Position numbers and translations under genes: made by a program. The notes under the pieces were generated by a model. That model was not told where the DNA came from. It worked only from the letters and a program-made list of their open reading frames with translations, and did no database searches. DNA of 48,759 nucleotides from an uncultured Eubacteriales bacterium (GTDB lineage Bacteria; Bacillota; Clostridia; Oscillospirales; Oscillospiraceae): NCBI GenBank assembly GCA_900552475.1, contig USAC01000007.1, positions 1-48,759 of the forward strand. Reading direction: 5' to 3'. Below are positions 40,472-48,722 of this stretch, in pieces. The stretch's first letter is position 1. Each line of letters begins with the position of its first letter.

Positions 40472-41176
40472 TCATCTCAGCGGATTTTTCTTGATCTTCG
40501 CGAAGGCGCGGGGGAAGGTCTTCGGCGTGGGTCTGACCTTCCGGATGCGGACGACGCGGTGCGTCACGTCGGTGCCGGGGATGGTGTAGTCCTCACAGCC
40601 CTCGAGCTGCCCGCCGAGCTGGCTGATGGCGCTCTTCGCGCTCTGCAGCTCCTCGGCGCAGTCGACGGACTTCATCGCGAGGAAGCTCCCGCCCACGCGC
40701 ACGAGCGGCAGGCTCAGCTCACACAGCACGTTCAGCGGCGCGACCGCGCGCGAGACGGCGATGTCGAAGCGCTCGCGCTCCTGCGCGGCGAACTCTTCCG
40801 CCCGCGCATGGACGCACGTCACGCGCTGCAGCGCCATCGCGTTGCAGACCTCCTGCAAAAACGCCATGCGCTTGCCGAGACTGTCGAGCAGCGTCAGGTC
40901 GAAATCCGGCTCCAACAGCCGCAGCGGCATCCCCGGAAAGCCCGCGCCCGTCCCGACATCCACGACGCGTTTGCCGCGGAAATCCTCCATCCGCAGCAGC
41001 GCCGCGCAGTCGAGCAGGTGGAGCGTCACGACGTCGACGGGGTCGGTGATGGCCGTGAGGTTCATCACGCGGTTTTTCTCCAGCAGCCTGTCGGAAAATT
41101 CCAGCAGCCGCGGCGCGGCGTCCGCCGCGAGACCCCAGCCGCTCAGTCCTTCGCGCAGCAGGCTCTCGGGCGTCAT
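40472..41176 (-). CDS. rsmG: 16S rRNA (guanine-527-N7) methyltransferase
   Basis: A 234-residue SAM-dependent methyltransferase. The SAM loop is KRVVDVGTGAGFPGMPLRL, followed by LTLLDSLGKRMAFLQEVCNA and the conserved FDIAVSRAVAPLNVL active-site region. The N-terminal helical part (LLEFSDRLLEKNRVMNLTAI) is typical. It methylates G527 of 16S rRNA; loss gives low-level streptomycin resistance in other species. It normally sits next to mnmG and parA near oriC; here it is separated from parA by serS and mscL. The start overlaps the mscL stop by four bases. Confidence 0.94.
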   Translation of the reverse strand: MTPESLLREGLSGWGLAADAAPRLLEFSDRLLEKNRVMNLTAITDPVDVVTLHLLDCAALLRMEDFRGKRVVDVGTGAGFPGMPLRLLEPDFDLTLLDSLGKRMAFLQEVCNAMALQRVTCVHARAEEFAAQERERFDIAVSRAVAPLNVLCELSLPLVRVGGSFLAMKSVDCAEELQSAKSAISQLGGQLEGCEDYTIPGTDVTHRVVRIRKVRPTPKTFPRAFAKIKKNPLR

Positions 41177-41562
41177 TTGTCCTCCTGCTGCTTGAGCAGG
41201 TCGCGGATCTCAACGAGCAGCTCCTCGGTCGTCGGACCCTTGGGGGGCTCGGGCTTCGGCTCCTCTTCCTTCTTCTTTTTCGCGGTCAGACGGTTCACGG
41301 CCTTGACCAGCACGAACACGACGAACGCCGTGATGAGGAAGGAGATGATGGAGTTGATGACCGCGCCGATGCCGAAGCCGCCGGGCGCCCACTCGGCAAA
41401 CGTGCTGTCGGGGATGAGCAGGCCGAGCAGGGGAGTGAGCAGGTTCTGGACGATCGAGGTGACGATCGCGGTGAACGCGGAGCCGACGACCACGCCAACG
41501 GCCATGTCCAGGACGTTCCCGCGCATGGCGAATTCCTTGAATTCCTGAAAGAATTTTTTCAT
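41173..41562 (-). CDS. mscL: Large-conductance mechanosensitive channel
   Basis: A 129-residue membrane channel with MKKFFQEFKEFAMRGNVLDM then AVGVVVGSAFTAIVTSIVQN (TM1, with the gate-forming small residues). TM2 is at about 68-92 (IGAVINSIISFLITAFVVFV), and a charged cytoplasmic helix carries a KKKEEEPKPEPP segment. It opens as a pentamer under membrane tension and relieves hypo-osmotic shock. Length is typical. It starts after GGAGAAAACCG and is coupled to rsmG by an ATGA overlap. Confidence 0.95.
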   Translation of the reverse strand: MKKFFQEFKEFAMRGNVLDMAVGVVVGSAFTAIVTSIVQNLLTPLLGLLIPDSTFAEWAPGGFGIGAVINSIISFLITAFVVFVLVKAVNRLTAKKKKEEEPKPEPPKGPTTEELLVEIRDLLKQQEDK

Positions 41563-41620
41563 GACGGTTTTCTCCTATACAAGCTGTATAATATCTGCCT
41601 AACTAAATAACAATCCGTAA

Positions 41621-42943
41621 TCAGTGCTTCGGCACAAGGCGCTCGCAGCCGCCCATGTAGGGCTGTAGCACCTTCGGGATGAGGACGGTGCCGTCGGCCT
41701 GCAGGTTGTTCTCGAGGAAGGCGATCAGCATGCGCGGCGGGGCGACGCAGGTGTTGTTCAGCGTGTGGCACAGCTGCATCTTGCCGTCCTTATCCTTGTA
41801 GCGGATCTTCAGGCGGCGTGCCTGCGCGTCGCCGAGGTTGGAGCAGGAGCAGACCTCGAAATACTTCTGCTGACGGGGGGACCACGCCTCGATGTCACAG
41901 GACTTGCACTTCAGGTCGGCGAGGTCGCCGGAGCAGCACTCCAGCTGGCGGACGGGGATGTCGAGCGAGCGGAACAGCTCCACGGAGTACTGCCACAGCT
42001 GCTCATACCACGCCTTGGACTCCTCGGGCTTGCAGACAACGATCATCTCCTGCTTCTCGAACTGGTGGATGCGGTAGATGCCGCGCTCCTCGATGCCGTG
42101 CGCGCCCTTCTCCTTGCGGAAGCAGGGGGAGTAGGACGTCAGCGTCTGGGGCAGGGACTCCTCGGGGAGGATCTGGTCGATGAACTTACCGATCATGGAG
42201 TGCTCGCTCGTGCCGATCAGGTAGAGGTCCTCGCCCTCGATCTTGTACATCATGGCGTCCATATCGGTCTGGCTCATGACGCCCTCGACGACGTTGCCGT
42301 GGATCATGAAGGGGGGGATGCAGTAGGTGAAGCCCTTGTTGATCATGAAGTCCCGGCCATAGGCCAGCACGGCCTCGTGCAGGCGGGCGATGTCACCCAT
42401 CAGATAGTAAAAGCCGTTGCCGGAGACGCGACCCGCGGCGTCCATGTCGATGCCGTCGAAGCGCTCCATGATCTCGGTGTGGTAGGGGATGTCGAACTCC
42501 GGCACCTTTGCCTCGCCGAAGCGCTGCACCTCGACGTTGCAGCTGTCGTCCGGGCCAATGGGGACGCTCGGGTCGATCATCTGGGGGATGACCATCATGA
42601 TCTTGTTGAGCGCGGCTTCAGCGTGCTCCTTCTTCTCCTCCATCTGCGCCATGCGGTCGGCGTCGGCCTTGACGGCGGCGTTGTTCGCGTCGATCTGCGC
42701 CTGCAGCGCGGCCTTCTCGGCCTCATCGGTGCACTTTTTCAGCTTGCCGTAGAGCGGGCCGTTCGCCTTGGAGAGCTTGTTGCGCTCGGCCTTGAGCGCT
42801 TCGCCCTCGCTGATTGCTTCGCGGCGCTCAGCGTCGAGGGCGATGGCCTCGTCGACGAGGGGCAGCTTGGCGTTCTGGAACTTCTTACGGATGTTCTCCT
42901 TGACAGCCTCGGGATTTTCCCGGACAAATTTGATATCAAGCAT
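41621..42943 (-). CDS. serS: Seryl-tRNA synthetase
   Basis: A 440-residue class II synthetase. The N-terminal coiled-coil arm that grips the long variable arm of tRNA-Ser spans about 30-105 (KAERNKLSKANGPLYGKLKK and following heptads). Motif 2 is FRKEKGAHGIEERGIYRIHQ, and motif 3 includes TLNNTCVAPPRMLIAFLE. Several cysteines (SGDLADLKCKSCDIEAW) are a Clostridia trait. It starts after AGAAGGAG, with a parS site (42961-42976) between it and parB. No T-box is present. Confidence 0.96.
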   Translation of the reverse strand: MLDIKFVRENPEAVKENIRKKFQNAKLPLVDEAIALDAERREAISEGEALKAERNKLSKANGPLYGKLKKCTDEAEKAALQAQIDANNAAVKADADRMAQMEEKKEHAEAALNKIMMVIPQMIDPSVPIGPDDSCNVEVQRFGEAKVPEFDIPYHTEIMERFDGIDMDAAGRVSGNGFYYLMGDIARLHEAVLAYGRDFMINKGFTYCIPPFMIHGNVVEGVMSQTDMDAMMYKIEGEDLYLIGTSEHSMIGKFIDQILPEESLPQTLTSYSPCFRKEKGAHGIEERGIYRIHQFEKQEMIVVCKPEESKAWYEQLWQYSVELFRSLDIPVRQLECCSGDLADLKCKSCDIEAWSPRQQKYFEVCSCSNLGDAQARRLKIRYKDKDGKMQLCHTLNNTCVAPPRMLIAFLENNLQADGTVLIPKVLQPYMGGCERLVPKH

Positions 42944-42960
42944 GTGCTTTTCTCCTTCTA

Positions 42961-42976
42961 TGTTTCACGTGAAACG
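42961..42976. promoter_or_regulatory. parS: parS site 1
   Basis: TGTTTCACGTGAAACG matches the 16-bp parS consensus at 15 positions. It lies in the 37-base serS-parB gap. Confidence 0.9.
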
Positions 42977-42980
42977 TAAT

Positions 42981-43850
42981 TTACTTTGTGTGCAGCTGGT
43001 TCAGCAGGTCGAGCAGCGCGTTCAGGTCGTCGAGCCCGTAGTACTCCAGCTCGATGCGCCCCTTCTTGCGGCCGCTGACGATCTTGCAGCCGCGACCGAG
43101 ATGGCTCCCCAGCTCGCGCGCGGCCTCCTCGGCGTAGTTCACCGTGACACCGGAGGGGGAGGGGGGCGTCTCCTTCTTTTCGGCGGTAAGCTTCTTCACG
43201 AGAAGCTCCGTCTGACGGACGGAGAGGTCGTTTTTGATGATCGTGTCCGCCGCCGTCTCCTGCATCTCGGGCGAGAGGGGGAGGATCGCGCGGGCGTGCC
43301 CGTTCGTGAGCCGCCCGTCCTCAACCATCGCCCGCACGGGCGGGCAGAGGTGCAGCAGGCGCAGGGCATTCGCCACCGCCGAGCGGGACTTGCCGACGCG
43401 CTGCGCCGTTTCCTCCTGCGTCATGCCGTACTGACTCATGAGCACCTGATAGCCCTCCGCTTCCTCGATCGGGTTCAGATCCTCGCGCTGGAGGTTTTCA
43501 ATCATCGCCAGCTCCATCGCCTTGCGGTCGTCGGCTTCGATGACGATAGCCGGTACCTCGCTCAGCCCCGCCATCCGCGCCGCGCGCCAGCGGCGTTCGC
43601 CCGCGATGATCTGATAGTAGCCGGACTGGAGCTTGCGCACCGTCAGCGGCTGAATGATGCCGTGCTCGCGGATGGAGTCAGCCAGATCGGACAGCGACTC
43701 CGGGTCAAACTGCTTGCGCGGCTGGGACGCGCAGCTCTCCACCTGCGAGATGGGGAGGTAGAGGCTGCTCTTTTCCTCCTGCGCCTGAATCACATCGTCG
43801 CCGAGCAGGGCGGCGAGCCCTTTTCCAAGGCCTTTGCTTGTATTTGCCAT
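42981..43850 (-). CDS. parB: Chromosome-partitioning CTPase ParB (Spo0J)
   Basis: A 289-residue ParB. The N-terminus MANTSKGLGKGLAALLGDDV is ParA-interacting. The CTP-binding ParB/Srx region has ESLSDLADSIREHGIIQPLT and the GERRWRAARMAGLSEVP box. The helix-turn-helix is QEETAQRVGKSRSAVANALR. The C-terminal dimerisation domain is rich in charged residues and ends LDLLNQLHTK. It loads at parS, slides on DNA and recruits condensin. It is ParB rather than Noc: parA is adjacent and parS sites, not NBS sites, flank it. Confidence 0.95.
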   Translation of the reverse strand: MANTSKGLGKGLAALLGDDVIQAQEEKSSLYLPISQVESCASQPRKQFDPESLSDLADSIREHGIIQPLTVRKLQSGYYQIIAGERRWRAARMAGLSEVPAIVIEADDRKAMELAMIENLQREDLNPIEEAEGYQVLMSQYGMTQEETAQRVGKSRSAVANALRLLHLCPPVRAMVEDGRLTNGHARAILPLSPEMQETAADTIIKNDLSVRQTELLVKKLTAEKKETPPSPSGVTVNYAEEAARELGSHLGRGCKIVSGRKKGRIELEYYGLDDLNALLDLLNQLHTK

Positions 43851-43873
43851 GGCAGATCTCCTTTCCCGTATTG

Positions 43874-44629
43874 TCAGGCGTTGCGCTTGAGAAACTCTGC
43901 ACTCAGATTCATGTAGGCCTCCGCCCCGCGGCAGAGCCGGTCATAGGCCGTGATGGGCTTGCCGTGGCTCGGCGCCTCGGAGAGACGGACGTTCCGCGGG
44001 ATGACCGTGCTGTAGACCTTGCCGGGGAAGAAGCGCTTGACCTCCTGTGCCACCTGAATGGCGAGGTTCGTGCGCCCGTCGAACATCGTGAGCAGCACGC
44101 CCTCAATCTGCAGGCGCGGGTTCATGTTCCGCCGCACGATGCGGACGGTGTTCATCAGGTCGCTGAGTCCCTCGAGCGCGTAATACTCGCCCTGCAGCGG
44201 CACGAGCAGCGAATCTGCCGCGCACAGTGCATTCAGCGTCAGCAGCTCGAGCGAGGGGGGACAGTCGATGAAGATGAAGTCATAGTCGTCCCGCAGCGAA
44301 TCCAGCGCGTTTTTCAGCAGAAACTGGCGGTTATCGAGCATCGTCATCTCGATCCCCGCGCCCGCGAGCGCCTTGCTGCTGGGCAGAACGTCGGCATACG
44401 GCGTGTGCACAACGGCCTTGCGCGGTTCGACGCCGTTGATGAGCACGTCGTACACGCCGTTCGAGACGGTCTTGTCGACGCCCATGCCGGAGGTCGCGTT
44501 GGCCTGCGGGTCGAAGTCGCACAGGAGCACCCGGCGTCCCTGCTGCTTCAGCGCGGCGGTCAGGTTCACGCAGGTCGTGGTCTTGCCGACGCCGCCCTTT
44601 TGGTTTACGATTGCAACAATTTTGGCCAT
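43874..44629 (-). CDS. parA: Chromosome-partitioning ATPase ParA (Soj)
   Basis: A 251-residue ParA with the deviant Walker A KGGVGKTTTCVNLTAALKQQ near the N-terminus (IVAIVNQKGGVGKTT), the LLCDFDPQANATSGMG block and DFIFIDCPPSLELLTLNALC (Walker B), plus the DNA-binding basic C-terminal region. It forms ATP-dependent dimers on DNA that are released by ParB and may regulate DnaA. The start is the ATG at 44629; a GTG four codons upstream is possible but has weaker ribosome-binding context. parB follows after 23 bases. Confidence 0.95.
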   Translation of the reverse strand: MAKIVAIVNQKGGVGKTTTCVNLTAALKQQGRRVLLCDFDPQANATSGMGVDKTVSNGVYDVLINGVEPRKAVVHTPYADVLPSSKALAGAGIEMTMLDNRQFLLKNALDSLRDDYDFIFIDCPPSLELLTLNALCAADSLLVPLQGEYYALEGLSDLMNTVRIVRRNMNPRLQIEGVLLTMFDGRTNLAIQVAQEVKRFFPGKVYSTVIPRNVRLSEAPSHGKPITAYDRLCRGAEAYMNLSAEFLKRNA

Positions 44630-44672
44630 GGAAGTGCTCACTCTCTTTCTGTATCTGTTGTCATAATAATAT

Positions 44673-44700
44673 AGTATAACACAACAGAGGTTGGTTTCAA
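44673..44700 (-). promoter_or_regulatory. parAB promoter
   Basis: On the minus strand TTGAAA (44695-44700), a 16-bp spacer and TATACT (44673-44678), 44 bases upstream of the parA start. parS site 2 lies 30 bases further upstream. Confidence 0.6.
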
Positions 44701-44730
44701 TAGAAAATTATCGAAATTGGAGGATTTTTG

Positions 44731-44746
44731 TGTTTCACGTGAAACA
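44731..44746. promoter_or_regulatory. parS: parS site 2
   Basis: TGTTTCACGTGAAACA is a perfect 16-bp parS. It sits between the parA promoter and the glucan hydrolase gene, 24 bases from parS site 3. Confidence 0.95.
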
Positions 44747-44760
44747 GTGGGGGACAGAAA

Positions 44761-44796
44761 ACAAGGGGCATGTTTCACGTGAAACATGTCCCTTGT
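44761..44796 (-). terminator. parS: parS site 3 inside a terminator-like palindrome
   Basis: A perfect parS (TGTTTCACGTGAAACA, 44771-44786) is extended on both sides by ACAAGGGGCA and TGTCCCTTGT, giving an 18-bp stem with one mismatch (44761-44796). On the minus strand it is followed by TTTTCTGT. It begins 12 bases after the glucan hydrolase stop, where that operon's terminator should be, so one sequence may serve both purposes. Confidence 0.75.
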
Positions 44797-44808
44797 TCCG
44801 TAACAAAT

Positions 44809-46650
44809 TCAGATCAAGATCATCCCGCTGACCGGCGGCAGCGTCAGGTGCAGCACGCCATCCGGGACGAAGAACTCCTGCCCGTCGAGGGCGCTGCGCG
44901 CCACGGTGTCTGCCCACGGGAGCGCCAGCTCTGCCGGTGTGTCGCCCGCGTTCAGCGCCGTGAGCGTCCGCTCCGCGCCGCTCTGGCGCAGGATGGCGAG
45001 CACGCCGCCCTCGGCCGCGAGATAGGCGATCGACCCGCTCTGCAGCGATGTCCGACCGCGCCGCAGTTGCCCGAGACGGCGGTAGAGCGCCAGCAGCGCC
45101 GCATCCTCGCACCCCCACGGGTAGGTAGCGCGGTTCAGCGGATCCTCGAAGCCCTGCATCCCGGCTTCGTCGCCGTAGTAGACGGTGGGGGAGCCGGGGA
45201 AGGTGAACAGGAGCATCGCGCCCAGCCGCAGCCGCGCAAGTCCCATCTCCAGCTCCTCCGGCGAGAGCCGGTAGGCCGCGCGCTCCGCCTGCGTCGGCGG
45301 CGTCTCCCGCGCGCCGAGGAGGGTGAGAATCCGGGGTGTGTCGTGTGTCCCGAGGAAGTTCATCGCCCCGTAGAACGCCGCGGGCGGATAGTTCTCGCGG
45401 ATCGTCTCCATCGTCTCGCGGAAATCCGCCGCGTCGCCGCCCGTCAGCCAGCCGAGCGCCGCCGTGCGGAAGGGGTAGTTCATCAGCCCGTGCGTCTCGC
45501 TCCCGAGGAGGTAGCGCCGACGGCGGCTGTAGGCGATCTTGTTGCTGCCGTCCTCCCAGACCTCGCCGAGGAGGATGCTGTCCGGCTTTTCCTGTTCCAT
45601 CGCCGCGCGGATGTCCGCGATGAAGTCGTCGGGCAGCTCGTCGGCGACATCGAGCCGCCAGCCCGACGCCCCGAGCCGCAGCCAGTGCCGCACGACGGAG
45701 TCCTCGCCGTCCACGATGAATTCCCGGTACGACGGACACTCCTCATTCACAGCAGGGAGGGTGTGCACGCCCCACCACGCGTCGTAGCCGTCCGGCCAGT
45801 GCGTGAAGCGGTACCACGGGTAGTAGGGCGAGTCCTTGCTCTGCGCCGCGCCCGGCTCCGGGTAGAAGCCGTCGGCGTTGAAGTAGCGGCTCGTGCTGCC
45901 GTTGTGGTTGAACACACCGTCGAGCAGGACGCGGATGCCGCGCTTTTCCGCCTCGCGGCAGAGCGTGCGGAAATCCTCCTCCGCCCCGAGCATCGGGTCG
46001 ATGGCGCGGTAATCCGCGGTGTTGTAGCGGTGGTTCGATGCCGATTCAAAGATCGGGCAGAGATAGAGCGTCGTCACGCTGAGCGAGGCGAGGTAGTCGA
46101 GCTTCGAGCAGATGCCTGCGAGACTGCCGCCGAAGAAGTCACGGCAGCGCACCTCGCCTGTCTCGTCGGGGCCGAAGGCGGGAAGTTCGTCCCAGTCCGC
46201 GTGGACGAGCCGGTCCCCGACCATCCCGCGCGCGTCCGGTACCGCCAGACGGCAGAACCGGTCGGGGAAGATCTGATAGCTCACGCCGCGGCCGAACCAG
46301 TCAGGCGCAGGGCGGGCATCGTCGTAAACCGTCAGCTGCCAGCGGGGGAGACCGTCTTCGCGCCCGGCAAGGCCGTCCTTCCCGAGCCAGAGGACGCGCC
46401 CGTCCGCGCGTTCAAGCCGGAAGCAGTACCAGATCAGTTCCGCCGCGTCCGGTGCGCACAGTGTACCGGCGAAGTTATCGCCGTCGGGGGAGAGAGGGAC
46501 TGTGTGATCCTGCCCGGCGAACTCAAACCGCGCCACGAGCTGCGCCGCGGCGTAATCCTCCCGTCCGAGCAGGCGGAAGGAAACTTCAGCGCCGCAGACC
46601 GCGGCGCCGAAGGGGGATTTACATTGGGAATTTCTGGAATCAAATCGCAT
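44809..46650 (-). CDS. GH13 alpha-glucan hydrolase (neopullulanase/cyclomaltodextrinase-like)
   Basis: A 613-residue intracellular enzyme. An N-terminal beta-sandwich (about 1-110, CBM34-like with WYCFRLERADGRVLWLGKDG) precedes the catalytic barrel. GH13 regions are DGVFNHNG, GWRLDVADE (nucleophile Asp), LGEVWE (acid/base Glu) and FLGTHDTPR (transition-state Asp), then a C-terminal beta domain. There is no signal peptide. It should split alpha-1,4 glucans or maltodextrins in the cytoplasm. The start follows GAGGTGA, eight bases after the PBP stop, so it is cotranscribed with a cell-wall enzyme. Exact specificity is uncertain. Confidence 0.92.
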   Translation of the reverse strand: MRFDSRNSQCKSPFGAAVCGAEVSFRLLGREDYAAAQLVARFEFAGQDHTVPLSPDGDNFAGTLCAPDAAELIWYCFRLERADGRVLWLGKDGLAGREDGLPRWQLTVYDDARPAPDWFGRGVSYQIFPDRFCRLAVPDARGMVGDRLVHADWDELPAFGPDETGEVRCRDFFGGSLAGICSKLDYLASLSVTTLYLCPIFESASNHRYNTADYRAIDPMLGAEEDFRTLCREAEKRGIRVLLDGVFNHNGSTSRYFNADGFYPEPGAAQSKDSPYYPWYRFTHWPDGYDAWWGVHTLPAVNEECPSYREFIVDGEDSVVRHWLRLGASGWRLDVADELPDDFIADIRAAMEQEKPDSILLGEVWEDGSNKIAYSRRRRYLLGSETHGLMNYPFRTAALGWLTGGDAADFRETMETIRENYPPAAFYGAMNFLGTHDTPRILTLLGARETPPTQAERAAYRLSPEELEMGLARLRLGAMLLFTFPGSPTVYYGDEAGMQGFEDPLNRATYPWGCEDAALLALYRRLGQLRRGRTSLQSGSIAYLAAEGGVLAILRQSGAERTLTALNAGDTPAELALPWADTVARSALDGQEFFVPDGVLHLTLPPVSGMILI

Positions 46651-46658
46651 AAGTCACC

Positions 46659-48722
46659 TCAGGAGATGAGCGTATTTTCACCGATGATCGCGGTACCGAT
46701 CTCCTCCCGGGAGAAGTAGGCGTTCACGATGTCGACGGCGACACCCGCGAGCGCCGCGCCCGAGCCGCCCTTTTCGATCACGACCGCGACAGCAATCTGC
46801 GGGTCATCATACGGGGCGAAGCACACGAACGTACCGTTCGCGATGTCGGTACCGACCTGCGCGGAGCCGGTCTTGGCGCCGCAGGTCACGATGCAGCGCG
46901 AGAACTGGGAGGAAAGCGTGCTGTTCGCGACGCCGTACATGCCCTTCTTCACGGCCTGCAGCGTGCTGTCGCTGATGGAGACGGTGTTCTCCGGCCCCTC
47001 GTCGTAGGCGTAGATCATGGAGCTGTTGTCGTAGGACTTGACGTTCTTGAGCAGGTGCGCCTTGTAGTGCTCGCCATCGCCGACGAGGGTGGCGACGTAG
47101 TTCGCCAGCTGGATCGGCGTGAACAGGTTATACGACTGGCCGATGGCGGCGGTGATCGTCTGGCCGTCCGTCCACTCGAGGTCGTTGGCCTTGGCGTATT
47201 CGGGCGAGGCGAGCGCGCCCTTCGAGTCTCCCGTCTCGATGCCGGTCGAGCGGCCGAGACCGAACTGCGTGGCGTAATTGTCGATCGTCTCAATGCCCGT
47301 CAGGCGGCCCGTCTCATAGAAGAAGTAGTTGCACGACTCGGTAATCGCCTGCGAGACGTTGATGCTCCCGTGGGTGGAGCCGTACTGGCGGTAGATCCAG
47401 CACTTCGGCTGGGGGTAGGCGTAGTAGGTGTAGACACCCTGGTCGCGAATCGTCGTCGTGGGGGTGATGATTCCGCTCTCGAGCGCGGCCACGGCCGTGC
47501 AGAGCTTGAAGGTCGAGCCGGGGGCGTAGACGCCGTCCGTTGCGCGGTTGAAGAGCGGCAGGCGGTCGTCGGTGCTCAGCGACTCATAGTCCCGATTGAA
47601 CGTCGTTGGGTCATAGGTCGGGTACGTCGCGAGGGCGAGCACCTCGCCGGACTTCACGCCCATCACGACGGCCGCGCCGCCGCGCTGGCGGCTGTCGGTG
47701 TCCATCATGCCGGTGATCGTCCGCTCAAGGCTCTCCTCGGCGGCGGCCTGCAGGTCGATGTCGAGTGTCAGCGCCACGGTGCCGCCCGGCTGGGGCTCCT
47801 TGCTGTAAAATTCGCCGGTTTTTTTGCCGCTGGCGTCGGTCGTGATGATCTTCGTGCCGTTCGTGCCCTTGAGATAGGACTCGAACGCCTTCTCCACGCC
47901 CGCCTTGCCGACGAGGGCGTTCATGGAATAGCCCTTGTCCTTATAGCCGACGTAGCCCGTCTCCTCGTTGCTGTTCCACTCCTCGGACCAGATCGAGCCG
48001 ATGTAGCCGAGGATGTGCGCGGCGTGGGTCGTGTTGTATACGCGGACGGACGAGGTTCCGGCCGTCACGCCCTTGAACTCCCCGTCGACCACCTGACTGA
48101 TCAGCTCGACGGAGACGTCGCTTGCGAAGGTGTATTTCACGTCCTGAATGCTGCTCAGCTCCAGCCCGTAGCGCACGCCGACAATCAGCCGCGCGTCGCT
48201 GTCGCTGAGCGAGCTGTCCACGCCGTAGTCATTGCGCAGGACGGAGAGCAGCTGCGCGCCCGTGACGTCGATGGTCAGGGAGTCGCCCTTTGTATAGGCG
48301 ATTTTGTGCTTTTTCAGCAGCGACTCCAGCCCCGTCACGTTGTCATAGCCCGTGAGGTCGAACGGCGCGGCCATCTGCACGGGGAGCGTGTCGTTCCACG
48401 AGACGGCGCTGCTCTGCATGAGGTTCACAAGGCGCAGAATGGCGGTGTTCAGCTCGTCATCGGAGGTAAAATCTTTGGAAGAAAATTCCAGCGAATACGC
48501 CAGCTTGTTGCCGACGAGTACCTTGCCGTTGCGGTCGGTGATGATCCCGCGCGAGGCCTCGACCGTCTCGGTCTGGGCGTTGCTGGAGATGGATTTCGCG
48601 CGGTTTTCGTTGCCGTGGACGATCTGCGCGTCCGACAGCGTCACAACCGCCGTCAGCAGAAACAGCCCGAAAAACAGCAGCAGGATCCGCAGCCGCCGGA
48701 CGAGGGAATTTTGGTTTTTCAA
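46659..48722 (-). CDS. Class B penicillin-binding protein (PBP2-type transpeptidase)
   Basis: A 687-residue bitopic membrane protein: one membrane segment (about 11-29), a dimerisation/pedestal domain (about 55-290) with EASRGIITDRNGKVL, and the penicillin-binding transpeptidase domain (about 315-680). Catalytic motifs are YAPGSTFKL (Ser403, Lys406), SCN (463-465) and KTG (617-619). It cross-links peptidoglycan during elongation or division; there is no glycosyltransferase domain. It starts at a TTG after AAAGGAGG, since no ATG fits. The 37 bases to the right edge are G-rich and show nothing else. It is first of an operon with the GH13 gene. Confidence 0.93.
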   Translation of the reverse strand: MKNQNSLVRRLRILLLFFGLFLLTAVVTLSDAQIVHGNENRAKSISSNAQTETVEASRGIITDRNGKVLVGNKLAYSLEFSSKDFTSDDELNTAILRLVNLMQSSAVSWNDTLPVQMAAPFDLTGYDNVTGLESLLKKHKIAYTKGDSLTIDVTGAQLLSVLRNDYGVDSSLSDSDARLIVGVRYGLELSSIQDVKYTFASDVSVELISQVVDGEFKGVTAGTSSVRVYNTTHAAHILGYIGSIWSEEWNSNEETGYVGYKDKGYSMNALVGKAGVEKAFESYLKGTNGTKIITTDASGKKTGEFYSKEPQPGGTVALTLDIDLQAAAEESLERTITGMMDTDSRQRGGAAVVMGVKSGEVLALATYPTYDPTTFNRDYESLSTDDRLPLFNRATDGVYAPGSTFKLCTAVAALESGIITPTTTIRDQGVYTYYAYPQPKCWIYRQYGSTHGSINVSQAITESCNYFFYETGRLTGIETIDNYATQFGLGRSTGIETGDSKGALASPEYAKANDLEWTDGQTITAAIGQSYNLFTPIQLANYVATLVGDGEHYKAHLLKNVKSYDNSSMIYAYDEGPENTVSISDSTLQAVKKGMYGVANSTLSSQFSRCIVTCGAKTGSAQVGTDIANGTFVCFAPYDDPQIAVAVVIEKGGSGAALAGVAVDIVNAYFSREEIGTAIIGENTLIS

